A stretch of DNA of 64,000 nt, from the NCBI RefSeq assembly GCF_000342005.1, contig NZ_AOHO01000047.1, forward strand, positions 1 through 64,000, in the 5' to 3' direction. Positions within the stretch are counted from its first letter, which is position 1. Each line of letters starts with the position of its first letter. The notes below the pieces were generated by a model. The model was given only the letters and a program-made list of their open reading frames with translations, was not told where the DNA came from and made no database searches. This document shows, one piece after another, positions 48,975 to 57,773 of the stretch. The position numbers were made by a program, and so were the translations under genes. Source of the DNA: Amycolatopsis decaplanina DSM 44594 (GTDB lineage: Bacteria; Actinomycetota; Actinomycetes; Mycobacteriales; Pseudonocardiaceae).

Positions 48975-50270
48975 TCATTCGTCTTCGAGCGGCTTGTGCG
49001 GTTCAAGTTGTGAGGGTACGAAGGGGACGCCGTCCAAGGTGGAGTCGGTGAACCTGATGTCACCGCTGAACGTCGCGCCGTCGAATGTGGTGTAGCTGCT
49101 GAATGTCACCTGATTGAACCAGGCGTCGCCGGCGAACGCGGCTTCGGTGAAGTAAGACCGATGCGCGAACGTCACACCAGGCAGGTAAGCGTCTTCGAAG
49201 AATGTGGCGTCATCGAAGGTTGCGCTGTCGGTGAAGGTGGCTTTGCTGAACACCACGCTCCCAGTGAACGTCGTGTTCGTGAACCGGGCTTCGCGCAGGA
49301 ATGAGGCAGAGCGAAAGGTGGCGGTTCCCTTGAAGGTGGCCGCGTCGAACCTGGCCATGGCCTCGAAGGTCGCCTGGTCGAACCGGACGTTGCCGGTGAA
49401 CCGTGCCTCCGAAAACCAGGAGTCGCCGGTGAACGTGACGCCGTCGAACCTGGTTTCCCCGTCGAAGTGGATGCCTATCAGCAAGGTGTCACCGCAGAAC
49501 CGGGCGTTCGAGAAGCGAGCGTTGTTGAGCCGACAGTCGCGGAACATGACATCGATCAGCAGTGCGCCGCTGAGATCCAGGTCGATGTCCGGCCAGAACC
49601 GTTTCCCATCCTGGTAGTTCGGGTCGAGATGGTCGGTCAGGATGCGTTGGGCGGTCGTTCGTACCTCGCGTTCTTGAATGTCACTCCGGTATTCGTCGTG
49701 GATCTCCTTCTCTGCACTGGGATCAGGGGCCTTGTCGGGCAGTTCGTAAGGCATGCGCAGGTAGGCGCTGATCACATTGACGATCGTCTGACGCTGCGAA
49801 GGATTGTCCTGCGCCAGGCGATCGAGCGCGTACAGCCCCGCGAGTCGGACGGGTGCTTTGTCCGCTCCCAGTTGCTCGACTGCTTTGAGGTAGAGGTCGC
49901 TGATCCGCCGCTCTGCGGCATCGTGGCGAGCGTCGTCATTGGCCCGCTCTCGTAACTGGAGGTCATGCCGTTTGGTGAGGAGGTCCTGCTCCGCGGTCTG
50001 TTGGCGTCGAGCGGCCAGGAGCAGTGCGATGGCGCCACCCGCTCCGAGCACGATCGTGCCGACAGTGCGCACGCCCTCCAGCCGGGCTTTGTCGGCGTCG
50101 GTTCCTTTTCCATAGAGAAAGAACAGCACCCAGCAAGCGGCGATGGCGAAGACGAGCAGAAGTCCGGCGCACAGGGCGATGGTGCGATTCGACAGAGTCC
50201 GATGCTTCCCTTTAGCGGGCGCGGTAGGTCGGGTTCGAAACTTCTCCGGTGAGTGGGAATCATCGACCAT
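48975..50270 (-). CDS. Membrane-anchored pentapeptide-repeat protein
   Basis: 431-aa protein. Two membrane segments (about 30-55 and 70-90) and a charged coiled helix precede a domain with ALYALDRLAQDNPSQRQTIV, a conserved feature of actinobacterial pentapeptide proteins. Residues about 235-420 are some 35 pentapeptide units of the form A-x-F-x-x, which fold as a right-handed beta-helix. The start is ATG 50270. GC content is lower than in the neighbours. Function unknown; no gyrase-binding tail is obvious. Confidence 0.82.
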   Translation of the reverse strand: MVDDSHSPEKFRTRPTAPAKGKHRTLSNRTIALCAGLLLVFAIAACWVLFFLYGKGTDADKARLEGVRTVGTIVLGAGGAIALLLAARRQQTAEQDLLTKRHDLQLRERANDDARHDAAERRISDLYLKAVEQLGADKAPVRLAGLYALDRLAQDNPSQRQTIVNVISAYLRMPYELPDKAPDPSAEKEIHDEYRSDIQEREVRTTAQRILTDHLDPNYQDGKRFWPDIDLDLSGALLIDVMFRDCRLNNARFSNARFCGDTLLIGIHFDGETRFDGVTFTGDSWFSEARFTGNVRFDQATFEAMARFDAATFKGTATFRSASFLREARFTNTTFTGSVVFSKATFTDSATFDDATFFEDAYLPGVTFAHRSYFTEAAFAGDAWFNQVTFSSYTTFDGATFSGDIRFTDSTLDGVPFVPSQLEPHKPLEDE

Positions 50271-50365
50271 TGGACCATGATCGCAGCGCGGGGCCGGTTT
50301 CGAATCCAGCGAATACGTGATAGAGCTGTGTACTCGCAGACTTGACCTGGGACTTTTCTGGTGAG

Positions 50366-50681
50366 CTATCGCGCCGGTGTCAGGGCGCGGTCGGGGAGCT
50401 TGAGCCGTGAAGCGACGATGACGAGCGCGAAAGCGGTGAGCGCGGCGGCGGTCCGGATGATGTTGTAGGCCTCCCCGCGATCGAGGATCGCCGCGTGGTC
50501 GGAGGGTCCGCGGTGACCGACCAGACCTTTGTATCAGCGCCGTGTGGAAGGTCAACCGCACATCGAGCGGGACGACGTCGAACGTGGCGGCGACGTTGAC
50601 CGCGCCGTAGCCGGACGCCCCCGCGAGCAGTCCCGTCGACAAGAGGGCGACACCGGTGACGAGGCCCGGCCTGAGCGCCAT
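50366..50681 (-). pseudogene. Remnant of a small DUF1772-like membrane protein
   Basis: The N-terminal piece (MALRPGLVTGVALLSTGLLA to VPLDVRLTFHTALI) and the C-terminal piece (AYNIIRTAAALTAFALVIVA to LTPAR) are in different frames, and about 60 middle residues are missing. Together they resemble DUF1772/anthrone-oxygenase-like membrane proteins. The gene is divergent from the TetR gene at 50780, which was probably its regulator. Confidence 0.55.
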
Positions 50682-50779
50682 CGTGCGTACGGCCACGGAA
50701 CGCCCCGAAGCGCTCACGGCGGGTCTCGTACCGGTTAAGGTGGGGCGTTCGCGTGGCATCAAGGGCTGGGGGGTCCGCC

Positions 50780-51328
50780 ATGATCATCAAACGTGCTTAT
50801 CACCACGGGGATCTCCGTCGTGCGCTCGTCCTCGCCGCACGGGAGCTCCTCGTCGAGAGAGGTCCGGAGGGGGTGAGTCTGCGCGCCGCGGTCGCGAAGG
50901 TGGGCGCGTCCACCGCGGCGCCGTACCGGCATTTCCGCGACAAGGACGCGTTGCTGGTGGCGGTCGCGCTGGAAGGACACGCCGAATTGCAGAGCTCCCT
51001 GCGGGGCTGTGACGCCGGGACGGTGACCGCGCTCGGCCATTCCTACCTCGGCTTCGCGCTGGAGAATCCGGCGTTGTACCGCTTGATGGCGGGCGCCGGC
51101 ATCGGTGACCGCGCCGCGTACCCGGACCTGGCCGAGGCGCAGCGGGTGACCCACGCGGTGCTGGCCGATCGGGTGGGGGAGCGGAACGATCCAGGTGGCT
51201 TCGCCGTCACGCTCTGGTGCCTGCTCCACGGGCTGGCCACGCTCGTGATCGACGGTCACGTCGAGCGCGGCTCCGTCGTCGCCGAGGCCGAGCGCAGTCT
51301 CGCCTTATTGGCGGGCGCCCCGGGATGA
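50780..51328 (+). CDS. TetR-family regulator
   Basis: 182-aa regulator with an N-terminal helix-turn-helix (residues 10-55, LRAAVAKVGASTAAPYRHF) and a WHG/TetR_C_33-type ligand domain (SYLGFALENPALYRLMAGAG). The start is ATG 50780; upstream ATGs have poorer context. Its former divergent partner appears decayed, leaving its present target unclear. Confidence 0.85.
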   Translation: MIIKRAYHHGDLRRALVLAARELLVERGPEGVSLRAAVAKVGASTAAPYRHFRDKDALLVAVALEGHAELQSSLRGCDAGTVTALGHSYLGFALENPALYRLMAGAGIGDRAAYPDLAEAQRVTHAVLADRVGERNDPGGFAVTLWCLLHGLATLVIDGHVERGSVVAEAERSLALLAGAPG

Positions 51329-51330
51329 CG

Positions 51331-51374
51331 TCGTGAGTGGTCCGGGCCGTCAGGACGATCCGGACCACTCACGA
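51331..51374. terminator. Gene-end hairpin with GTGAGTGGT arms
   Basis: TCGTGAGTGGTCCGG (51331-51345) pairs perfectly with 51360-51374 around a 14-base loop that itself contains ccgtc/gacg. It shares the GTGAGTGGT arm with 39279-39324 and lies between the TetR and amidase stops. Confidence 0.75.
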
Positions 51375-51381
51375 CATCCGT

Positions 51382-52998
51382 TCAGCCGATGGACGGGATG
51401 AACGTCGGCAGCCGCCGGACCTTCGTGTCCTGCTCGAAGGCGTAGGCGATGGCCAGCAGTGAGGGTTCGCTGAACCGTGCGCCCATGATCGACAGGCCCA
51501 GCGGCAACGGCCCGGCGTACGCCATCGGGACGGTCATGTTGGCGTAGCCCGACACCGCCGCCGGTCCGGACGAGTCGATGAACAGGGCGCCGTCGCCGAC
51601 ACCGAGCTGTGTCTTCCACGCGGCGTTGTTGGTCGGCGCCACGATCGCGTCCAGTTCGCTCCCGCGCAGTGTCTCGTCGAGACCGCGCCGGGCGGCGCTC
51701 GTCGCGGCTTCCCGCAGCACGCGGTAGGCCGGATCGGTGAGATCACCGGTGGTGGCTTGCGCCCGGTCCCACAGGTTCTGGGTCCAGTACGGCATTTCGA
51801 CCGCCGCGTGGTCGAGGTTGTACTGGATCAGCCCGGCCAGGTCGGCGGGATGCCTGCCGCCGGTGGACGCGAGGTAGGCGTTCAGGTCGTGCTTGAACTC
51901 GGTCCTGATCGCGGGGAACTCGTTCGCCGCGATGACGTCCAGATAGGGGATCGTGATCTCCACCGTGGTCGCGCCGAGCGTCCGGAGCCTGCTCAGCGCC
52001 TGCTCGAACGCCGCCTTCGTCGTGTCGTCAGGGGTGTAGACCTCACGCCAGACGCCGATCCGTTTGCCGCGCAAGGCGTTGGGGTGCAAGAACTTCGTGT
52101 AGTCGTCGAGTGATCGCCCGGCGGCGTCGACGGTGATCGGGTCACGACGGTCGGCGCCGTTGAGTGTCGCGAGCAGGATCGCGGCGTCGACCACGTTGCG
52201 TGCCATCGGGCCCGCCGTGTCCTGCTGTTTGGACACCGGCACGATCCCGCTGCGGCTGACCAGCCCGAGGCTCGGCTTGACCCCCACGATGCCGTTGGCC
52301 CCGGACGGGCAGCTGATCGAACCGTCCGTCTCGGTCCCGACCGCGACGGTCGCGAGGTGTGCCGCGACGGCGACCCCCGGGCCGGACGACGAGCCGCACG
52401 GGTTGCGGTCGAGCACATAGGGGTTGGCGGTCTGGCCGCCGAGCGGGCTCCAGCCGTTGGACGAGCTGGTGGAGCGATAGCTCGACCACTCCGACAGGTT
52501 GGCCTTGCCGAGGATGACCGCTCCGGCCTCGCGCAGGTTTTCGACCACGCCCGCGTCCCGGTAGGGGCGTGATTCCAGCAGCGCCGTCGAGCCCGCCGTG
52601 GTCGGCTGCCGGTCCGCGGTGTCGATGTTGTCCTTCAACAGCACCGGAATGCCGTCCATGGGCCCCTTCGACCGGTGCCGGTGCCGCCGCGCGTCACTGT
52701 CCGCGGCGAGCCGCAGCGCGTCCGGGTTCGTGGTGAGCACCGCGTGCAGTGTCGGGTTCAGCCTGCGGATCCGCTGCAGGTAGAAGGTGGTCAGTTCGAC
52801 CGAGGACAGTCGTCCGGAGCGCATCGCCCGCTGCAGATCGGGGATCGTCGCCCGCTCCAGATCGATCCCGGCCACGACGGGACGGCCGGAAAGAGCCGCG
52901 GCCCGAGCCGGGACGGCCGTGGTGACCGACGCTACGGACATCATGACGAGGAATGCGGTCGCGGCCGCGCTGCGTCTTTTCAGGGAATGTCTTTTCAA
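51382..52998 (-). CDS. Secreted amidase-signature enzyme
   Basis: 538-aa exported amidase. Residues 1-34 are a signal peptide (KRRSAAATAFLVMMSVASV, cleavage near ARA). The Ser-cisSer-Lys triad is visible: Lys in VLLKDNIDTA, the glycine/serine loop NPCGSSSGPGVAVAA and the nucleophile in ETDGSISCPSG. Acts on an unknown amide outside the cell. The start is TTG 52998, fixed by GAGGAGG seven bases upstream. A repeat of AAAGACATTCC / AAAAGACGC lies in the first codons. The 293 bp upstream hold only its promoter. Confidence 0.87.
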   Translation of the reverse strand: MKRHSLKRRSAAATAFLVMMSVASVTTAVPARAAALSGRPVVAGIDLERATIPDLQRAMRSGRLSSVELTTFYLQRIRRLNPTLHAVLTTNPDALRLAADSDARRHRHRSKGPMDGIPVLLKDNIDTADRQPTTAGSTALLESRPYRDAGVVENLREAGAVILGKANLSEWSSYRSTSSSNGWSPLGGQTANPYVLDRNPCGSSSGPGVAVAAHLATVAVGTETDGSISCPSGANGIVGVKPSLGLVSRSGIVPVSKQQDTAGPMARNVVDAAILLATLNGADRRDPITVDAAGRSLDDYTKFLHPNALRGKRIGVWREVYTPDDTTKAAFEQALSRLRTLGATTVEITIPYLDVIAANEFPAIRTEFKHDLNAYLASTGGRHPADLAGLIQYNLDHAAVEMPYWTQNLWDRAQATTGDLTDPAYRVLREAATSAARRGLDETLRGSELDAIVAPTNNAAWKTQLGVGDGALFIDSSGPAAVSGYANMTVPMAYAGPLPLGLSIMGARFSEPSLLAIAYAFEQDTKVRRLPTFIPSIG

Positions 52999-53291
52999 GG
53001 AATTGCCTCCTCGGCGGGAAGAATTCCTGCACAGTACGTGTACTGCTCCGGTCCGGAACCGCCGGAAAGAGTGGAAAACGGTGATTTAATCGCCGCGCGA
53101 ATGACTGCCCGGTAGGCGATCGGTCACGGAAACAGCCTGTTGGGGAAGGGTGATCATGATTTCGGTACTCGGTGGCGCCGGGCGCGGACGCACGGTGAGG
53201 CGATTTTCGGAATTTGGTCGGAAATATTCCGCCCGATTTCAGTTTGCTGCCCGGTTCTCGCATTGATCGAGGATTGTTCGGGGTTCGCCGA

Positions 53292-53984
53292 TCATCTGGC
53301 CCGGCTCGGCTGTGAGTATTCGGCGAGCGCGGCGCTGAAGGAGCGTGCGGTGCTCGTCAACCAGGTGACGGCGGAAACCGGGTCGCGGCGGGCGGGCAGG
53401 ACGGCGGCGAGTGCCGCGCCGACCCGGCCGTCCGGGGTCCTGATACCGACGGCGGCGCAGCCGAGTCCTGCTGTGATCGTCTCCGATTCCGCCGCGTACC
53501 CGGACTCGCGGATCTCCGGCGCGTCCGCGTCCGGCTCGGCGAGCGCGGGGTGATGAGCGGCGAGGAGCCGTCCGGCGGCGGTCCCGGGCGGCAGTGGGCT
53601 GCCCGGCCACGCGGGGACGTCGTCGGCGGGGAGGACGGCCCCGGCCGCGACCAGCGCGCGACCTTCCCTCGGGACCACGAGCACCAGGCTCGCGCGCATC
53701 CGCGCCGAAAGCACCGGCAGCCATTCCTTGGCCAGGTCCCGTAGTTCGGGCTGCCAGAACCGCCCGAGCCGGAACACGCGCGAGCCGATCCGGTAGCCGC
53801 GGCCCGCCCGCTCGACCGCGCCCAAGCCGGCCAGTTGGTCCAGAAGCCGGTGCACGGTGGTCTTCGGGAGCCCGGTGGTCCGCGTGAGCTGGGTCAGCCC
53901 GGCCTGCCCGCCGTGCTCGTCGAGTGCTTCGAGCAACGTGAACGCGCCTTCGAGCACGCCGCGTCCGCCGATGGTTTCCCGCAT
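53292..53984 (-). CDS. IclR-family regulator
   Basis: 230-aa regulator: helix-turn-helix at about 25-65 (LTRTTGLPKTTVHRLLDQL) and an IclR effector domain. The start is ATG 53984 behind GGAAAGGGCGG. It is shorter than the typical 250 residues in the effector domain and ends abruptly after the ALAEY helix, but the fold seems complete. It is divergent from the Ser/Thr kinase gene; no obvious catabolic target lies next to it. Confidence 0.82.
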   Translation of the reverse strand: MRETIGGRGVLEGAFTLLEALDEHGGQAGLTQLTRTTGLPKTTVHRLLDQLAGLGAVERAGRGYRIGSRVFRLGRFWQPELRDLAKEWLPVLSARMRASLVLVVPREGRALVAAGAVLPADDVPAWPGSPLPPGTAAGRLLAAHHPALAEPDADAPEIRESGYAAESETITAGLGCAAVGIRTPDGRVGAALAAVLPARRDPVSAVTWLTSTARSFSAALAEYSQPSRAR

Positions 53985-54211
53985 CGCCGCCCTTTCCGGT
54001 AACAAGCCACACCGGAGAAGTAAAGTGCGCCCCCGGCCGGCCGGGATACGAACTTCCGGACAGCCGATGGGGCGGGTTCCGCTGAACGGCCCAGTCGCCG
54101 ACGTGACCGACACCGCGCCGCGAACCACCGTGCCGGGTCCTGCGTCCCGGTGCGTTCCTGGCATGCTGGCAAGGTTCGCGCGAACACCACAGCTCCAGGG
54201 GGACGTCGATA

Positions 54212-55618
54212 ATGGAGGAGATCCGCCGCCTCGCCGATCGGTTCGATCTCATCGAGCCCGTCGGCGGTGGCTCCATGGGCACCGTATGGCGGGCGCGCGA
54301 CGAGAACCTGGAGCGCACGGTCGCGATCAAGGAACTCCTTCTGCCGTACGGCGCTGGGGAGCAGAAGGCCGACGAGGCCAAGAATCGTGCGTTGCGCGAG
54401 GCCAGGATCGCCGCGCGGCTGGTGCATCCGCACGCCATCACCGTCTTCGGGGTGATCGACGAGCAGGACCGCCCGTGGATCATCATGGAGTACCTGCCCT
54501 CGACCAGTCTCGCGGACAAGCTGCGTGACGGGCCGATGGAAGTCGACGACGTCATCCGCCTCGGCATCCAGCTGTGCTCGGCGCTGGCGGCCGCGCACCG
54601 GGCGGGCATCGTCCACCGCGACATCAAGCCCGGCAACGTCCTGCTCGGCGAAGACGACACCGTCAAGATCACCGACTTCGGGATCTCACGGGCGATGGGC
54701 GATGTCCAGCTCACCGCGACCGGGGAGATCTCCGGCACGCCGGCGTTCCTGGCGCCGGAGGTGGCCCGCGGCGAGGACGCCACGTCCGCTTCCGACGTGT
54801 TCTCGCTCGGCGCGACGCTGTACACCGCGCTCGAGGGCGGCACGCCCTACGGCACGGCGGAAAACCCGATCGCGTTGCTGTACCGCGCGTCGAGCGGTGA
54901 GATCACCCCGCCGACCAGGTCGGGGATCCTGACGCCGCTGTTGACCCGCCTCCTCGACGTCCGGCCGGACAGCAGGCCGACGATGACCGAGACCGAGCGG
55001 GAGCTGCGGGCACTGGCGGCGGGGGAGCCGACGACGCTCGTCGCCGAGGAACCGCCGCCGAAGGCCCGCAAGGGAATGCTGATCGGCGTGATCGCCGTGT
55101 TCCTCGTGCTCGCGGCTGCCGCCGCCGCGGCCGTGGTCGTGGTGCTCAACCGCGACGAGGACACCCCGGCGGACGAGGCCCCGCCGTCGGTTTCCCAGCC
55201 GCAGTCCGCCGCCCCGACCACATCGGAACCGGTCGCCCCACCGCCTTCGCCGTCTTCCGTGCCCCCTTCGACGACGACGCCGCCGTCTTCGTCGTCCTCG
55301 GCCGCGCCGCCTCCTGCGCAGACGCCGGGGCAGGCACTCGCGGCCTACTACGCGCTCATCCCGGGGAACCTCCAGGCCGGGTTCGCGACGCTGAGCGACA
55401 ACTTCAAGCGCACCAGGAACCAGAGCTTCGAGCGGTATTCGAACTACTGGAAGGACTACCGCTCGGTGACCGTGTCGAACGTGTCCGAATCCGGCAACAC
55501 GGTGACGGCGACACTCACCTACGTCAAGGCGTCCGGTGCGACCATGACGGGGAGGGAGACCTTCGTCCTGGTCCAGCAGGACGGCCGGTATCTCATCGAT
55601 TCCCAGCGGGCAGGCTGA
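54212..55618 (+). CDS. Membrane Ser/Thr protein kinase
   Basis: 468-aa eukaryotic-type kinase. Residues 11-265 are the kinase domain with GGGSMGTVW, the lysine at 40 (VAIKEL), HRDIKPGNVLL, DFG and an APE-like LAPEVA. A membrane helix lies at about 288-312. The outside part has a long Pro/Ser/Thr linker and a C-terminal domain of about 95 residues resembling NTF2/DUF4878-like folds (LAAYYALIPGNLQAGFATLS). PASTA repeats are absent, so it is not PknB. The start is ATG 54212. It overlaps the convergent LLM gene by 26 bp. Confidence 0.9.
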   Translation: MEEIRRLADRFDLIEPVGGGSMGTVWRARDENLERTVAIKELLLPYGAGEQKADEAKNRALREARIAARLVHPHAITVFGVIDEQDRPWIIMEYLPSTSLADKLRDGPMEVDDVIRLGIQLCSALAAAHRAGIVHRDIKPGNVLLGEDDTVKITDFGISRAMGDVQLTATGEISGTPAFLAPEVARGEDATSASDVFSLGATLYTALEGGTPYGTAENPIALLYRASSGEITPPTRSGILTPLLTRLLDVRPDSRPTMTETERELRALAAGEPTTLVAEEPPPKARKGMLIGVIAVFLVLAAAAAAAVVVVLNRDEDTPADEAPPSVSQPQSAAPTTSEPVAPPPSPSSVPPSTTTPPSSSSSAAPPPAQTPGQALAAYYALIPGNLQAGFATLSDNFKRTRNQSFERYSNYWKDYRSVTVSNVSESGNTVTATLTYVKASGATMTGRETFVLVQQDGRYLIDSQRAG

Positions 55619-56450
55619 GTTTCCCGGCGAGGCGCCGAACCCAGGCCTCGACCTCGTCGGGGGAGCGGTCCGGAAGACCGAAGATCGTCTCGGTGACCCC
55701 GGCCGCTTCCAGCTTGGCCAGGTTCTCCGGATCCGGGCGGACGCCGAGCGCCGAGATCTCCGGCTCGCCGGCGCGGCCCGCTTCGCGCCAGATCTCGCGC
55801 AGCCGCCGCGCCTTGTCCTCGATGTCCGTGTCGCCAGGAGTGGTGAGCCAGCCGTCGGCCGATTTCGCGATCCAGCGGAACGTCTTCTCCGTCCCGCCCG
55901 CGCCGACGATCACGGGGATATGCGGTTGAGCCGGTTTGGGCCACGCCCAGCTGGCGCCGAACGAGACGAACTCGCCCGCGTACGAGGCTTCGTCCTGCGT
56001 CCAGAGCGCACGCATCGCTTCCAGGTACTCGCGCAGGACCGTCCGCCGTTTGCCGCCCGGGACGCCGTGATCGGCCAGTTCGTCGACGTTCCAGCCGAAG
56101 CCGACGCCGAGGGTGACCCGCCCGGCCGAGAGGTGATCGAGGCTGGCGATCGTCTTCGCCAGCGTGATCGGATCGCTCTCGACCGGGAGGGCCACCGCCG
56201 TCGCGAGCCGGATCCGCGTGGTCACCGAGGCCGCGGTGGCCAGCGCGACCCACGGGTCCAGCGTGCGCAGGTAGCGGTCATCGGGTAGCGACGAGTCGCC
56301 GGTGCGCGGATGCGGAGCCTCCCGTTTGACCGGGATGTGCGTGTGTTCGGGCACGTGGAAGGTGTCGAAGCCCGCGGCTTCCGCCGCCCGCGCGGCGGCC
56401 GCCGGACTGATGCCCCGGTCACTGGTGAACAGCACTATCCCGTGTCTCAC
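55593..56450 (-). CDS. F420-dependent LLM-class oxidoreductase
   Basis: 285-aa luciferase-like enzyme. It begins MRHGIVLFTSDRGISPAAAA and has ALPVESDPITLAKTIASLD and GVGFGWNVDELADHG, which are typical of the actinobacterial TIGR03619-like F420 group. Substrate unknown. It starts 26 bp after the P450 stop on the same strand, so the two form an operon that could act in series on one substrate. The divergent TetR-redoxin protein is the likely regulator. Confidence 0.86.
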   Translation of the reverse strand: MRHGIVLFTSDRGISPAAAARAAEAAGFDTFHVPEHTHIPVKREAPHPRTGDSSLPDDRYLRTLDPWVALATAASVTTRIRLATAVALPVESDPITLAKTIASLDHLSAGRVTLGVGFGWNVDELADHGVPGGKRRTVLREYLEAMRALWTQDEASYAGEFVSFGASWAWPKPAQPHIPVIVGAGGTEKTFRWIAKSADGWLTTPGDTDIEDKARRLREIWREAGRAGEPEISALGVRPDPENLAKLEAAGVTETIFGLPDRSPDEVEAWVRRLAGKLSLPAGNR

Positions 56451-56476
56451 AGCCGGTCACGCTATTAGAACGTGTT

Positions 56477-57667
56477 TCAGTTTGCAACCGTGGCGTGCAG
56501 GGTGACCGGCAGTGCGTTCAGCCGCCAGGTGCCCGGGTCCGGGATCCGCAACAGGCCGTCGGCGAGCGCGAGATCGGGGAACCTCCGCAGTAGCGCGGTG
56601 AGCGCGACCTCGACCTGAACCCTGGCCAGCGAAGCACCGAGGCAGAAATGCGGCCCGTGAGCGAAGGCCAGATGCCACGCCGGCCCCGCCGCGCGCCGGA
56701 TGTCGAAGACGTCCGGGTCTCCGAATGCCCTCGGGTCCCGGTTCGCCGCGGCGATCGCGACGGTAACAGGTTCTCCTTCGGGGATGAGGACGTCGCCGAT
56801 CCGGACGTCCGTGGTGGCGAACCGGGGGAGCGTCAGCAACTGCGGGCTCTGCCATCGCATCACTTCCTCGACCGCTCCGGGCATGAGTGCCGGGTTCTCG
56901 CGAAGCTCGGCCAGCTGTCCGGGGTGGGAGAGCAGGATTTCGACGGCGTTGGCGATGAGGTTGCCGGGCACCTGACCGCCCAGTACGAGTTGCCAGACGA
57001 GGGCGACCAGTTCGGTTTCGCTGAGCCTGTCGTCGTCTTCGGCCTGGATCTGGAGCAGTTGCGAGACGACGTCCTCGCCCGCGTGGAGTTTCCGGTCCGC
57101 GATGGCGGCGAGCGCGCCCTCGACGATCCCCGGGACCGCCTTCGCGAGCCCTGGCCCGTCGCCGGCCGAGACCAGGCCGCCGTATTCGCGCCACCGCGGG
57201 CGGTCGGCTTCGGGGATGCCGACCAGTGCGCAGATCACGTCCACCGGCAGCGGGCGCGCGAACGCGGTGACCAGGTCGATCCGGTCTTCTCCGGCGAGGT
57301 CGTCGAGGAGGTCGTCCACGAGCCGCTCGATCCCCGGGCGGAGCGCGGCGGCTTTGCGCGGGGTGAACGCGGGGGCGACGAGCCGTCGGAGCCGGAGGTG
57401 TTCCGGGCCCTCGACCTCCTGCATCGTCCGCATGTACGGGCGGCAGTGGTCGGGGATGTCCATCCGCTGATAGCTGTTCTCGCTCAGGGCGAAACGCGGG
57501 TCGCTCAGCATTTTCCGTGCCTCTTCGTGGCGCAGGATCGCCCACATCGAAAACCCCGGCGCGGCGAGCTTGGCGATCGGGGAGCGCTCGCGGACCGGGC
57601 CGTAGGCGGTGAACGGGTCGCGCAGGACCTCGGGGTCGGTCAGGAGGATCTCGGGAACGTCGGACAA
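56477..57667 (-). CDS. Cytochrome P450 lacking the acid-alcohol pair
   Basis: 396-aa P450 with a normal haem site (FAHGPHFCLG, cysteine 342) and K-helix ExxR (EEVMR). The I-helix reads LVLGGQVPGNLIAN at 227-240, so the usual A-G-x-D/E-T-T oxygen-activation motif is replaced by GGQVPGN. P450s without the acid-alcohol pair often perform atypical chemistry or need substrate-assisted proton transfer. First gene of an operon with the LLM oxidoreductase. The start is ATG 57667; 106 bp separate it from the divergent TetR gene. Confidence 0.88.
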   Translation of the reverse strand: MSDVPEILLTDPEVLRDPFTAYGPVRERSPIAKLAAPGFSMWAILRHEEARKMLSDPRFALSENSYQRMDIPDHCRPYMRTMQEVEGPEHLRLRRLVAPAFTPRKAAALRPGIERLVDDLLDDLAGEDRIDLVTAFARPLPVDVICALVGIPEADRPRWREYGGLVSAGDGPGLAKAVPGIVEGALAAIADRKLHAGEDVVSQLLQIQAEDDDRLSETELVALVWQLVLGGQVPGNLIANAVEILLSHPGQLAELRENPALMPGAVEEVMRWQSPQLLTLPRFATTDVRIGDVLIPEGEPVTVAIAAANRDPRAFGDPDVFDIRRAAGPAWHLAFAHGPHFCLGASLARVQVEVALTALLRRFPDLALADGLLRIPDPGTWRLNALPVTLHATVAN

Positions 57668-57694
57668 GGCAGCTCTCCAGTTCGGATGTTCAAA

Positions 57695-57715
57695 TCAGAT
57701 GTTCTCGTCATCTGA
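57695..57715. promoter_or_regulatory. TetR operator candidate
   Basis: TCAGATG-ttctcgt-CATCTGA is a perfect inverted repeat with seven-base arms and spacer, in the centre of the 106-bp region between the P450 and TetR start codons. Size and position fit an operator for the divergent TetR protein. Confidence 0.65.
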
Positions 57716-57773
57716 ATGGTCAAGGTATCTTGTTCCGTGTCCGAGAGCAATCGTGCTGGCTGACGGGAGGCCG

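Noticed and set aside
33612..57667. Natural-product gene cluster around the two P450 genes
   Set aside because: No PKS, NRPS, terpene synthase or RiPP enzyme genes lie near either P450; the neighbours are regulators and general oxidoreductases.
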